Shown here: positions 1 to 5,270 of the stretch, one piece after another
Position numbering within the stretch: position 1 is the stretch's first letter
How the letters are laid out: every line of letters begins with the position of its first letter
DNA from: Clostridia bacterium
GTDB taxonomy: Bacteria > Bacillota > Clostridia > Saccharofermentanales > Saccharofermentanaceae
Direction: 5' to 3'
Length of the DNA stretch: 7,285 bases
NCBI GenBank assembly: GCA_017881645.1
Contig: JADGQQ010000132.1
Location: 1-7,285 of the forward strand
Notes under the pieces: model-generated
What the model was told of the DNA's origin: nothing
Database searches by the model: none
What the model saw: only the letters and a program-made list of their open reading frames with translations
Program-made: the position numbers and the translations under genes

Positions 1-1
1 A

Positions 2-1084
2 AGACTTTTTCGTCTGGTCAAGAAATTCAAGATTGACATTATACATACGCAGACAGAATTCTTTATGGCCTATTTTGGAATGAGTGCTGCGACATCCTTC
101 CGGATTCCGATTATTCATACGTACCATACGATGCTCGAGGACTATACCCACTACATTACCCGCGGGATTTTTGCCAAGCCTGTGATGGCACGGCAATACA
201 CCCGTGCATTCTGTAATATGGTGTCGGCCATCATTGTGCCCACCGAAAAAGTCGAATCTTCACTCCGCGCATACGGGGTTAAGAAGCCTATCTATGTAAT
301 TCCGACCGGCATCAATTTGGAGCCCTTCAGAGTAGACCTTCATTCGCCGGAAAACTCTCTTGCGCTTAAGCAGAAACTCAATATTGATCCTTCATGGCCC
401 ATCATCCTGAGCGTCGGCCGCGTGGCCAAAGAAAAGAGTCTGGACGTCCTGATTGAAAAAATGCCGGACGTGCTCAAGCTTGTTCCGGATGCACGGCTGA
501 TCGTTGTCGGTACGGGTCCTGCAAAGGAAAAACTTGAAGAAATGTCCGATACGCTTGGCATATCGGATCATGTCATTTTTCTCGGTGCAGTTCCCTATCG
601 TGAAATAGGTTCTTATTATCGGCTGGGGGATGTTTTTGTGTGCTGTTCAACCACTGAAACGCAGGGATTGACATATTATGAAGCGATGGCTGCAGGAGTA
701 CCGATCATTGCCCGAACAGACGACTGCATACGGAAAATTATCCGGGACCGCGAAGTCGGCGTTCTATTTGACACACCGGAGAGTCTGCCGGAAATGATTC
801 GGGATATCCTTGAACATCCGGAAACAGCAGCCATGTACGCGCGAAATGCATACGAAGCCGTAAAAGCGTTTTCATCTGAGACTTTTGGACAGAGAGTGGA
901 AGATGCATATCTTCATACGATTGATCGCATGCGGGTGAAGAAGGCCCAGCGAAAGGATTCAATCGTACGAATTCCTGTTCCAGGTGCTTTGCGGCATCTT
1001 CGACTCGTTATGATGAAGCCATCCAACAATAAGAAACGTAATAAGAATCGCAACCGTCGCGAGAGCAAGAAGCAGAAAAATTAA
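2..1084 (+). CDS. GT4-family glycosyltransferase, probable diacylglycerol glucosyltransferase type (5' end missing)
   Basis: The reading frame is open to the window edge and the residues before the first internal ATG (base 65) look native (IDIIHTQTEFF), so the true start lies outside; 360 residues are visible. The stretch HTQTEF...IPIIHTYHTMLEDYTHYI is characteristic of the GT-B enzymes that transfer glucose from UDP-glucose to diacylglycerol, making membrane glycolipids and lipoteichoic-acid anchors. Seen in visible-residue numbering: a phosphate-binding SVGRVAKEKSLD near 137-148, and the GT4 EX7E signature (E219...E227) in TETQGLTYYEAMAAGVP. The family's usual length is about 390-440 residues, so roughly 50-80 N-terminal residues are missing. 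The catalytic core seems to end near YLHTIDRM. It is followed by a strongly basic tail (KKRNKNRNRRESKKQKN) that could bind anionic lipid but is encoded entirely opposite the next gene. Acceptor specificity is inferred from motif likeness only. No terminator is visible after the stop. Confidence 0.88.
   Translation, partial: RLFRLVKKFKIDIIHTQTEFFMAYFGMSAATSFRIPIIHTYHTMLEDYTHYITRGIFAKPVMARQYTRAFCNMVSAIIVPTEKVESSLRAYGVKKPIYVIPTGINLEPFRVDLHSPENSLALKQKLNIDPSWPIILSVGRVAKEKSLDVLIEKMPDVLKLVPDARLIVVGTGPAKEKLEEMSDTLGISDHVIFLGAVPYREIGSYYRLGDVFVCCSTTETQGLTYYEAMAAGVPIIARTDDCIRKIIRDREVGVLFDTPESLPEMIRDILEHPETAAMYARNAYEAVKAFSSETFGQRVEDAYLHTIDRMRVKKAQRKDSIVRIPVPGALRHLRLVMMKPSNNKKRNKNRNRRESKKQKN
959..1084. other. 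126-base tail-to-tail gene overlap with codons in register on both strands
   Basis: The plus-strand glycosyltransferase stops at 1084 and the minus-strand TspO-like gene stops at 959, so 126 bases are coding on both strands. Both genes use the same codon boundaries here (first plus-strand base at positions 2 modulo 3), so each plus codon is the exact reverse complement of a minus codon. AAG/AAA (Lys) on one strand becomes CTT/TTT (Leu/Phe) on the other, AAT/AAC (Asn) becomes ATT/GTT (Ile/Val), and CGT/CGC (Arg) becomes ACG/GCG (Thr/Ala). The basic tail of the enzyme thus mirrors the last membrane helix of the TspO-like protein. No transcription terminator is visible between the two genes, so the transcripts are likely to be antisense to one another here. 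Confidence 0.9.
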
Positions 1085-1795
1085 CATGCCGTCCGAAGCC
1101 TCAAGCGAGATATCGAAGTATCGAAACATTAACCCGGTATAAACCCAAATGGAAGCCAGTCCGTATAAGTAATCCTTGTGTTTAATAATGTAAAATTCCG
1201 TCATGCAGAAGATAATGGCTATCGAAGCAATGGCCCAGGTCGACTCGGATATGTTCAGCAGATCCGGCTGCAGGGATTTGAGAAGCGCGAAAAAATTCAC
1301 GAGCGTAGCGGCCGTGATCCAGGAAATATATATGCCGAATGGAAATTTGACAAAGAATATATCCTTAAGTCCTCGAATCTCATGAATTAAAAGTCGGTAC
1401 ATAACCATCAGCGAAATCCAGAGAGTGAATATAATCAAAAAGGACAGCATCAGAAATCCATAGTGCCAGGCAATAAGCCAGGAAATATTTAATAGACATG
1501 TAAAGATAAAGAGTCCTCCGATGGCATATTGAATATCCGGATTGTTTGCGTCCTTCTTACTGTTGAACAACCCGAACTGATAGAGAACAAAGAGTAAAAG
1601 TCCGAAATAAATGACACCCCATATCGCAAAAGTAAATCCCGGCGGGGTAAGAAAAGTGTCATTCGCTTTTGAAACTTCCATTACAGTAATGTTGTTCAAA
1701 GGAAATACTTCAAAGACAATGTTTGCAATCACCATAAGCATGAAAAATACAGCATTCGTTATTCGAAGCGCAGTAGCCTCCTGAAATCGAGCCAT
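959..1795 (-). CDS. TspO/MBR-like (tryptophan-rich sensory protein) integral membrane protein, long form
   Basis: 278 residues, mostly hydrophobic, with about eight candidate membrane segments (near 9-31, 53-75, 88-110, 113-136, 153-172, 186-206, 208-223 and 236-260). Family-like signatures are the PPGFTFAIWGVIY block (51-63), NISWLIAW (103-110) and FPFGIYISWITAATLVN (151-167). Classical TspO proteins are about 160 residues with five helices and bind tetrapyrroles or cholesterol-like ligands. This longer Firmicutes form has no settled function, so only the family is claimed. The start is set at base 1795, because AGAGGAG lies 4 bases upstream of that ATG; an in-frame ATG at 1825 has no comparable ribosome site. 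The gene has its own promoter at 1880-1907. Its last 41 codons and stop lie opposite the end of the glycosyltransferase gene, and that region encodes the final helix LIFLLLALATVAILITFL, so the overlap is not a dispensable tail. Confidence 0.85.
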   Translation of the reverse strand: MARFQEATALRITNAVFFMLMVIANIVFEVFPLNNITVMEVSKANDTFLTPPGFTFAIWGVIYFGLLLFVLYQFGLFNSKKDANNPDIQYAIGGLFIFTCLLNISWLIAWHYGFLMLSFLIIFTLWISLMVMYRLLIHEIRGLKDIFFVKFPFGIYISWITAATLVNFFALLKSLQPDLLNISESTWAIASIAIIFCMTEFYIIKHKDYLYGLASIWVYTGLMFRYFDISLEASDGMLIFLLLALATVAILITFLIVGWLHHNESKMPQSTWNRNSYD

Positions 1796-1879
1796 AAATC
1801 TCCTCTCTGTAAGAAACAAAGTCATTTTCGGAAATTATCACATGAATATATAACGTAATATCAGTATCTACGTGTCCTT

Positions 1880-1907
1880 ATTATATAATGAGTGATCTAA
1901 ATAGCAA
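1880..1907 (-). promoter_or_regulatory. Sigma-A-type promoter of the TspO-like gene
   Basis: On the minus strand TTGCTA (1902-1907) is followed by a 16-base spacer and a perfect TATAAT (1880-1885). Transcription would begin near 1873, leaving a leader of about 78 bases before the ATG at 1795. The -10 sits in a 10-base palindrome, ATTATATAAT (1880-1889). The -35 lies directly behind the T-rich tail of the upstream operon's terminator. A weaker AT-rich stretch nearer the gene (around 1840-1860) could hold a second -10, but without a convincing -35. Confidence 0.6.
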
Positions 1908-1911
1908 CAGA

Positions 1912-1946
1912 AAACAGCGCAGAACCTCTGGGAGGGTGCGCTGTTT
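1912..1946 (-). terminator. Intrinsic terminator of the padR-HAAS-DUF4097 operon
   Basis: A perfect 10-base stem (AAACAGCGCA at 1912-1921, TGCGCTGTTT at 1937-1946) encloses a smaller stem CCTC/GAGG (1925-1928, 1932-1935). Read on the minus strand, the hairpin starts about 36 bases after the DUF4097 stop. It is followed by TTTTCTGTTGCTATTT, an interrupted T-tract. The position and strength fit a rho-independent terminator, although the T-run is imperfect and some read-through into the TspO-like gene is possible. Confidence 0.75.
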
Positions 1947-1982
1947 ACAGTTTCGAAACAAATTTGGATGCCTTCGTCCTGG

Positions 1983-3002
1983 TTACTTCTCGACCAGTGC
2001 AATGTTTCCGGAAACGGTTTTCAGAGTGAGTTTGTACGTAGGGGATGTACCATATGAACCGGTTGCAGATTTGTTGCCGGATGAATATATCATTGCAAAA
2101 TCCGATCGGATATCTCCGCTCGTACAGTGTGCGTCAATCTGGTAAGCTACATCGGCTGCCATGCCGATCTCAACGTTACCCGACGTCGTTGCCGCTGATA
2201 AATCACCCGAAGCTTTGGAAACCGAGATATTGATATTTCCTGATGCACATGATGCAGAACCGCTTCCTTCGAAGGAATTCACAGTAATGTTACCGGAAAT
2301 TACGTTAAGCGTTGTTTTCCCGATGAGTGTTCCAGCGGTAAGATTTCCGGAACTGACCCGGATTTTCCCGTCACCTGTTATTGCATCCGCTTTCATGTTG
2401 CCGGAAACCAGGGATATTCCAAGAGTTTTTGAGCGAATGGTCCCGAGCGTCACATTTCCGGATGAATCATGCATTTGAAAGTCATTGCATGTTATGTCTT
2501 CAATCCGGAAATTTCCGGAAGTGAGTTTTCCCGAGAAGTCAGAAAGATTGTATATACCTGAAACGGAGATATTTCCTGAACTGTTCCCGATAGTAAGATC
2601 CTTCGCATAGCTTTCCGGAAGAGTGATTTCGAGGACTTTCGGGGTGATGTTCCAGTGAAAGAATTGCATGGCGAAGTTCTTTGACTGCTGAATGATAAGG
2701 GTTCCGTTATCCACGCGAACCGTCAGATCCAACTTATCTTTCAACGATTCCGGACCCAGGTATGTAATCGACATCTGGTCATCGTCGGAAGGTGTAATGA
2801 TGACATTCATACTGGTGAGATCGAACTTGACGGATGAAATATCCTGCAGCGATTCTTTCTGATCCAGAAGAACAATTTGCTTTTCCGTCTTGAAGAAAGT
2901 CGAAAAATTGACTTTCCCTGAAATGAACAGAACCATAATCACAATGAGTGCTGCTATGACCGCAAGGGAAATGACAAGCTGAATGATTTTGATCGTCTTC
3001 AT
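1983..3002 (-). CDS. DUF4097 (LiaG-like) beta-strand-repeat protein with N-terminal membrane anchor
   Basis: 339 residues. Residues 4-28 form one hydrophobic segment behind a short basic N-terminus (MKTIK), giving a signal anchor with the rest outside the cell. After a linker and a first beta-rich part (about 45-135), residues 142-333 carry twelve S-G-N/D turns at roughly 18-20-residue spacing, the hallmark of the DUF4097 putative-adhesin fold, a right-handed beta-roll or solenoid. No LPXTG or lipobox motif is present. Members are commonly found behind PadR and HAAS/DUF1700-type genes, as here, and LiaG of the Bacillus lia cell-envelope-stress operon belongs to the same broad family; the biochemical role is unknown. 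The start is supported by AAGGGGTGAG, which overlaps the stop of the upstream gene only 4 bases away, suggesting coupled translation. It is the last gene of the operon and is followed by a terminator. Confidence 0.85.
   Translation of the reverse strand: MKTIKIIQLVISLAVIAALIVIMVLFISGKVNFSTFFKTEKQIVLLDQKESLQDISSVKFDLTSMNVIITPSDDDQMSITYLGPESLKDKLDLTVRVDNGTLIIQQSKNFAMQFFHWNITPKVLEITLPESYAKDLTIGNSSGNISVSGIYNLSDFSGKLTSGNFRIEDITCNDFQMHDSSGNVTLGTIRSKTLGISLVSGNMKADAITGDGKIRVSSGNLTAGTLIGKTTLNVISGNITVNSFEGSGSASCASGNINISVSKASGDLSAATTSGNVEIGMAADVAYQIDAHCTSGDIRSDFAMIYSSGNKSATGSYGTSPTYKLTLKTVSGNIALVEK
2004..2579 (-). repeat. Degenerate S-G-N/D coil repeats within the DUF4097 gene
   Basis: Twelve S-G-[N/D] turns begin at residues 142, 162, 181, 200, 218, 236, 254, 265, 274, 295, 308 and 331. 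Most steps are 18-21 residues; 265 and 308 fall between the main series. At the DNA level many turns use TCCGGAAA-like codons, which show on the plus strand as repeated TTTCCGGA or TTGCCGGA. Between turns the coils have diverged, so these are structural repeats, not recent tandem duplications. Confidence 0.75.
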
Positions 3003-3006
3003 ATTC

Positions 3007-3660
3007 TCACCCCTTCAGATCAAAAAACAGGCTGACAACGCCTTCACAGACAAAGCCGATGATGAAAATGATCCACGAAAAGGCCCATGCGTGAAAAAAG
3101 ATGCTGATCAGAAAATAAATAACAACAATAAGGGGCCAAAGAACGGCTGAAACCGAACAGCGCAGATGACGCCTTTTGCTCGTATCGCTTTTCCACAGCT
3201 TAAATTCCTCGACGATTGTCTCGTCTTTCTTAATGTATCGCGGTGTGGTCATCGAGTTAAATATCAGCAGACTGGTTGCGACTGCGATCAAAAAAAACAT
3301 GATGATCGGGCCGTATCTCATACCGTCCGGCGTGCCGCTCAAAAGCATGACGCTGAAAGGAGAAAATATGTAGAGGCCTACAGCAATGGATACCAGCAAT
3401 GCACTCTTCTTCTTCGCGTTCGCCGGAAAATTATTGTTGAACGCAGATTCGTTCTGTATTTGTCCGACGAGCTCGGATGTGTCTCCGATCCCGGCGATGA
3501 CTGCACGGTATGCGTCATCCGGTGCAAGACCTTTTGCAAGCAGATCATCGTATTTGCTGTTCAGATTTGCCAGTAATTCTTCTTTGAGTTCCAATACTTT
3601 TTGCGTCTGCGGAGCCCCGGCAAAAAGACTGTCCACATGTGTTTTCAACCTTTCATTCAT
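3007..3660 (-). CDS. HAAS / DUF1700-like (permease-prefix-domain) membrane protein
   Basis: 217 residues. The N-terminal helical domain (1-70) reads MNERLKTHVDSLFAGAPQT..ELKEELLANLNSKYDDLLAKG..PDDAYRAVIAGIGD. This is the pattern of the HAAS/permease-prefix family: a short cytoplasmic helical domain, typically encoded next to PadR regulators and fused to membrane segments. About four hydrophobic segments follow (near 86-108, 115-137, 168-190 and 191-212), with a charged cytoplasmic-looking loop at 140-167. No catalytic residues are recognised. The family is thought to couple a membrane or ligand signal to the partner PadR protein, but that is inference from gene neighbourhoods. The start ATG overlaps the PadR stop (ATGA), with GGGAGG placed 7 bases upstream inside padR, a clear sign of translational coupling. 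Confidence 0.83.
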   Translation of the reverse strand: MNERLKTHVDSLFAGAPQTQKVLELKEELLANLNSKYDDLLAKGLAPDDAYRAVIAGIGDTSELVGQIQNESAFNNNFPANAKKKSALLVSIAVGLYIFSPFSVMLLSGTPDGMRYGPIIMFFLIAVATSLLIFNSMTTPRYIKKDETIVEEFKLWKSDTSKRRHLRCSVSAVLWPLIVVIYFLISIFFHAWAFSWIIFIIGFVCEGVVSLFFDLKG

Positions 3661-3992
3661 ATCTCTTCCTCCCTCAGTAATTGATCAATAATTTCTTTTG
3701 TTTCTTCCCAGTCCTCTTTGTTTTTGCCGTAGACCTGACGACCCAATAGCGTTATGGAATAATATCTTCGTCTTGCACCTGTTGTTTCATCTCCCCAATA
3801 TGAGGAGATCATGCCGCTCTCTTCCAGTCTGCGGAATGCGGAATAGAGTGTTGCTTCTTTCAATTCATACCGGTTTTCCGTCTTCTCCTGAATATACTTG
3901 TTGATTTCGTATCCGTAGCTGTCCTTATGCAGCAAGCGTGTCAGGATGATCGTGTCGGTATGTCCTCGAAGTAAGTCTGATGTAATGGACAT
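3657..3992 (-). CDS. PadR-family transcriptional regulator
   Basis: 111 residues, the normal length for the short PadR subfamily (PadR-s2). It has an N-terminal winged helix-turn-helix (about 8-85) with family signatures DTIILTRLLHKDSYGYEI, YELKEATLYSAFRRLEESG (recognition-helix region) and the wing SYWGDETTGARRRYYSIT, followed by one long C-terminal helix (86-110) for dimerisation. PadR proteins are usually repressors released by small molecules or, in HAAS-linked operons, possibly through the membrane partner. It is the first gene of a three-gene operon. AAGGGGGG ends 7 bases before the ATG and a near-consensus promoter lies 39 bases upstream, so autoregulation is likely. The inducer cannot be read from sequence. 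Confidence 0.93.
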   Translation of the reverse strand: MSITSDLLRGHTDTIILTRLLHKDSYGYEINKYIQEKTENRYELKEATLYSAFRRLEESGMISSYWGDETTGARRRYYSITLLGRQVYGKNKEDWEETKEIIDQLLREEEI

Positions 3993-4018
3993 ATGGTGTC
4001 CCCCCTTTCATGGTTTTC

Positions 4019-4059
4019 CTGTCAATGTAGATTCTACTGCGACATACTGTGTCTGTCAA
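4019..4059. promoter_or_regulatory. Candidate PadR operator region (direct repeat plus dyads)
   Basis: Three elements overlay the padR promoter. TTGACAG occurs twice on the minus strand (4053-4059, forming the -35, and 4019-4025, over the predicted start site), 34 bases apart. A perfect dyad GTAGA-T-TCTAC spans 4027-4037 over the -10. ATGT...ACAT arms (4025-4028 and 4042-4045) bracket the -10 and resemble the ATGT/ACAT half-sites known for some PadR operators, but with 13 instead of 8 bases between them. A further GACA/TGTC dyad lies in the spacer (4041-4044 and 4050-4053). Which of these PadR binds, if any, is inference. Confidence 0.4.
4031..4059 (-). promoter_or_regulatory. Near-consensus sigma-A promoter of the padR operon
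   Basis: Minus strand TTGACA (4054-4059), a 17-base spacer and TAGAAT (4031-4036). This matches the -35 fully, the spacer length exactly and the -10 in five of six bases. Transcription should start near 4024, giving a leader of about 31 bases that includes the GGGGGG ribosome site. A promoter this strong in front of a PadR gene fits an arrangement that is held off by repression. Confidence 0.8.
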
Positions 4060-4088
4060 GGTATCTCGGAAAAATATTTTCGTGCTTG

Positions 4089-4097
4089 TGATACAAT
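4089..4097 (+). promoter_or_regulatory. Extended -10 promoter of the DUF3267 gene
   Basis: TG-A-TACAAT (4089-4097) matches the TGnTATAAT extended -10 form in all but one -10 base. There is no good -35 at 16-18 bases upstream (only A-rich sequence), as expected for extended -10 promoters. The start site would fall near 4104, about 36 bases before the proposed TTG start. It is divergent from the padR promoter, whose -35 is 30 bases away, so a regulator bound there could influence both. Confidence 0.5.
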
Positions 4098-4139
4098 GTT
4101 GAACAACCATAAAAATGAATCCATTGTGAGGTTTTGAAA

Positions 4140-4742
4140 TTGAATAAGGAACTTTTTTCGCAGGACAAATATACCGAGCACACCCTAAGCATGTCCTTCT
4201 TAAAGGCAAATATCGTCGGGACACTGTTCCCGATTCCTCTGGTCTCAATTTTTGTGATCATGTTCGCGTGGGTGGAATACTCCCTGAATCGAAAATGGTT
4301 TTCTATTTCCGGAAATGCGCAATTCCTGCTCTGGCTACTTGTCTTCTACGCAAGCGCTTTTCTTCTAATCGCACTTCACGAACTGGTGCACGCGCTCTTT
4401 TTTCTTCGCGGATGTGAAAATCGATGGAAGAGCATCCGGTTCGGCATCAAATCCGCAACACCGTATTGTCACTGCAAAGAAGTGCTCCCGCTGAACCTCT
4501 ATCGACATAGTTTGCTGGCGCCGCTTTGGCTGATCTGTCTTCCGCTGGCAATCGTCGCACTGCTCACCGGCCACGGACTTATATTCCTGTTGACCGTCAT
4601 CATGATATTCGGATCCGGCGGTGATCTGGCCATTTTCTGGTCCTTACGCAAATACAAGGGAAACCGTACCTATGTCTGGGACATGGAGGATGCGGTCGGC
4701 TGTATCGTATATAATTGTAATGAGCCTGACAGTCTAAAATAG
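4140..4742 (+). CDS. DUF3267 membrane zincin metallopeptidase-like protein
   Basis: 200 residues from the TTG at 4140. Key motif: LHELVHALFF with HExxH (H80, E81, H84), lying in or at the end of a hydrophobic segment, plus a later GSGGDLAIFW (D162) that fits the third metal-ligand position described for DUF3267 putative zincins, and a conserved-looking WDMEDAVGCIVY near the C-terminus. About four membrane segments (near 25-45, 60-82, 125-143 and 146-168) place the active site at the membrane. The substrate is unknown. Start choice: GTGAGG ends 8 bases before TTG 4140. The in-frame TTG at 4134 leaves only 2 bases and is unlikely; there is no upstream in-frame ATG. The gene is divergent from the padR operon and its end overlaps the convergent acetyltransferase gene by 9 bases. 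Peptidase activity is inferred from the motif. Confidence 0.85.
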   Translation: MNKELFSQDKYTEHTLSMSFLKANIVGTLFPIPLVSIFVIMFAWVEYSLNRKWFSISGNAQFLLWLLVFYASAFLLIALHELVHALFFLRGCENRWKSIRFGIKSATPYCHCKEVLPLNLYRHSLLAPLWLICLPLAIVALLTGHGLIFLLTVIMIFGSGGDLAIFWSLRKYKGNRTYVWDMEDAVGCIVYNCNEPDSLK

Positions 4743-5207
4743 ATCCTTTTTCATTGCGTAAATGAGGCAACTATTTTTCGTATCTTCACTTCCAACATAC
4801 CCACTTTTCTTATACAGCTTTATTGCATGAGAATTGTCTCCATACACTTCCAAAGTGACTCTGCAAAAATCGTTCCTTATGCATTCTTTTTCTATGAATT
4901 CAAGAAAAAGTTTGCCAATCCCATTGCCTTGATAATTCTTTTGTAAATAGAAATCATGAATATTCAGTAATTCCTTCTGTTTGTAAGTAGAGAAACCTTT
5001 GAAGCAAACGGCTATTCCCATAATATTCCGGTCCACTTCAGAAAAGTATATTTTTGCAAAACCAAGGTTTTTCATTTTTTCGATTATACTTATGTCAATT
5101 TCTCTGGTGCATTTTTCAGTCTGATTCATAAATTCATTAAGCAATAATACGGCCTTTTCTCCATCTGCTTTATCTTCTAAGTCTATTTCCCTGAATGATA
5201 TATCCAT
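4734..5207 (-). CDS. GNAT-family N-acetyltransferase
   Basis: 157 residues, a typical single-domain GNAT. The acetyl-CoA pyrophosphate loop is visible in YLQKNYQGNGIGKLFLEF (about 87-104, Q/RxxGxG type), preceded by the beta-4 strand LLNIHDFYL and followed by VTLEVYGDNSHAIKLYKKSGY, the usual last motif of the fold. The acceptor (amine, antibiotic, peptide or protein) cannot be told from sequence. The gene is strongly AT-rich (about 33% GC over its first 240 plus-strand bases, against about 55% in sampled malQ segments) and uses many AAA, ATT and TTT codons, unlike its neighbours, which suggests recent acquisition. A GGAAGG-like ribosome site lies about 12 bases before the ATG, rather far. It follows malQ on the same strand after 63 bases, with no clear terminator or good promoter between, so it may ride on malQ transcription. 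Confidence 0.87.
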   Translation of the reverse strand: MDISFREIDLEDKADGEKAVLLLNEFMNQTEKCTREIDISIIEKMKNLGFAKIYFSEVDRNIMGIAVCFKGFSTYKQKELLNIHDFYLQKNYQGNGIGKLFLEFIEKECIRNDFCRVTLEVYGDNSHAIKLYKKSGYVGSEDTKNSCLIYAMKKDLF

Positions 5208-5270
5208 ATTACTAATATTTCCTTCCGCAATAGCCGCCTGTATTCTTGATATTTTCTCATTGAACTACGC

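Noticed and set aside
65..1084. Start of the glycosyltransferase at the ATG at base 65
   Set aside because: The frame stays open to base 2 and the upstream residues match the family pattern, so this Met is internal and the gene is truncated by the window.
1950..1959. Palindrome GTTTCGAAAC between the DUF4097 stop and the terminator
   Set aside because: Ten bases only, no loop and no partner copy; too short to call a regulatory site or a second terminator.
1888..2478. Plus-strand frames opposite the DUF4097 gene and across its terminator
   Set aside because: They are antisense to the repeated S-G-N coding region, cross a clear terminator hairpin and show no family motif.
2004..2579. Repeated TTTCCGGA motif as DNA repeats or a CRISPR-like array
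   Set aside because: The motif follows the S-G-N codons of one protein, with diverged sequence between copies and full coding continuity.
3166..3691. Plus-strand frames opposite the HAAS and padR genes
   Set aside because: Cys/Arg/Ser-rich shadows of two well-supported minus-strand genes.
4098..4107. Small dyad GTTG-AA-CAAC at the predicted start of the DUF3267 transcript
   Set aside because: Four-base arms with a two-base gap occur readily by chance; kept out of the operator call.
3925..4261. Minus-strand frames across the divergent promoter region
   Set aside because: They overlap the padR start and both promoters, have no ribosome site and show no recognisable domain.
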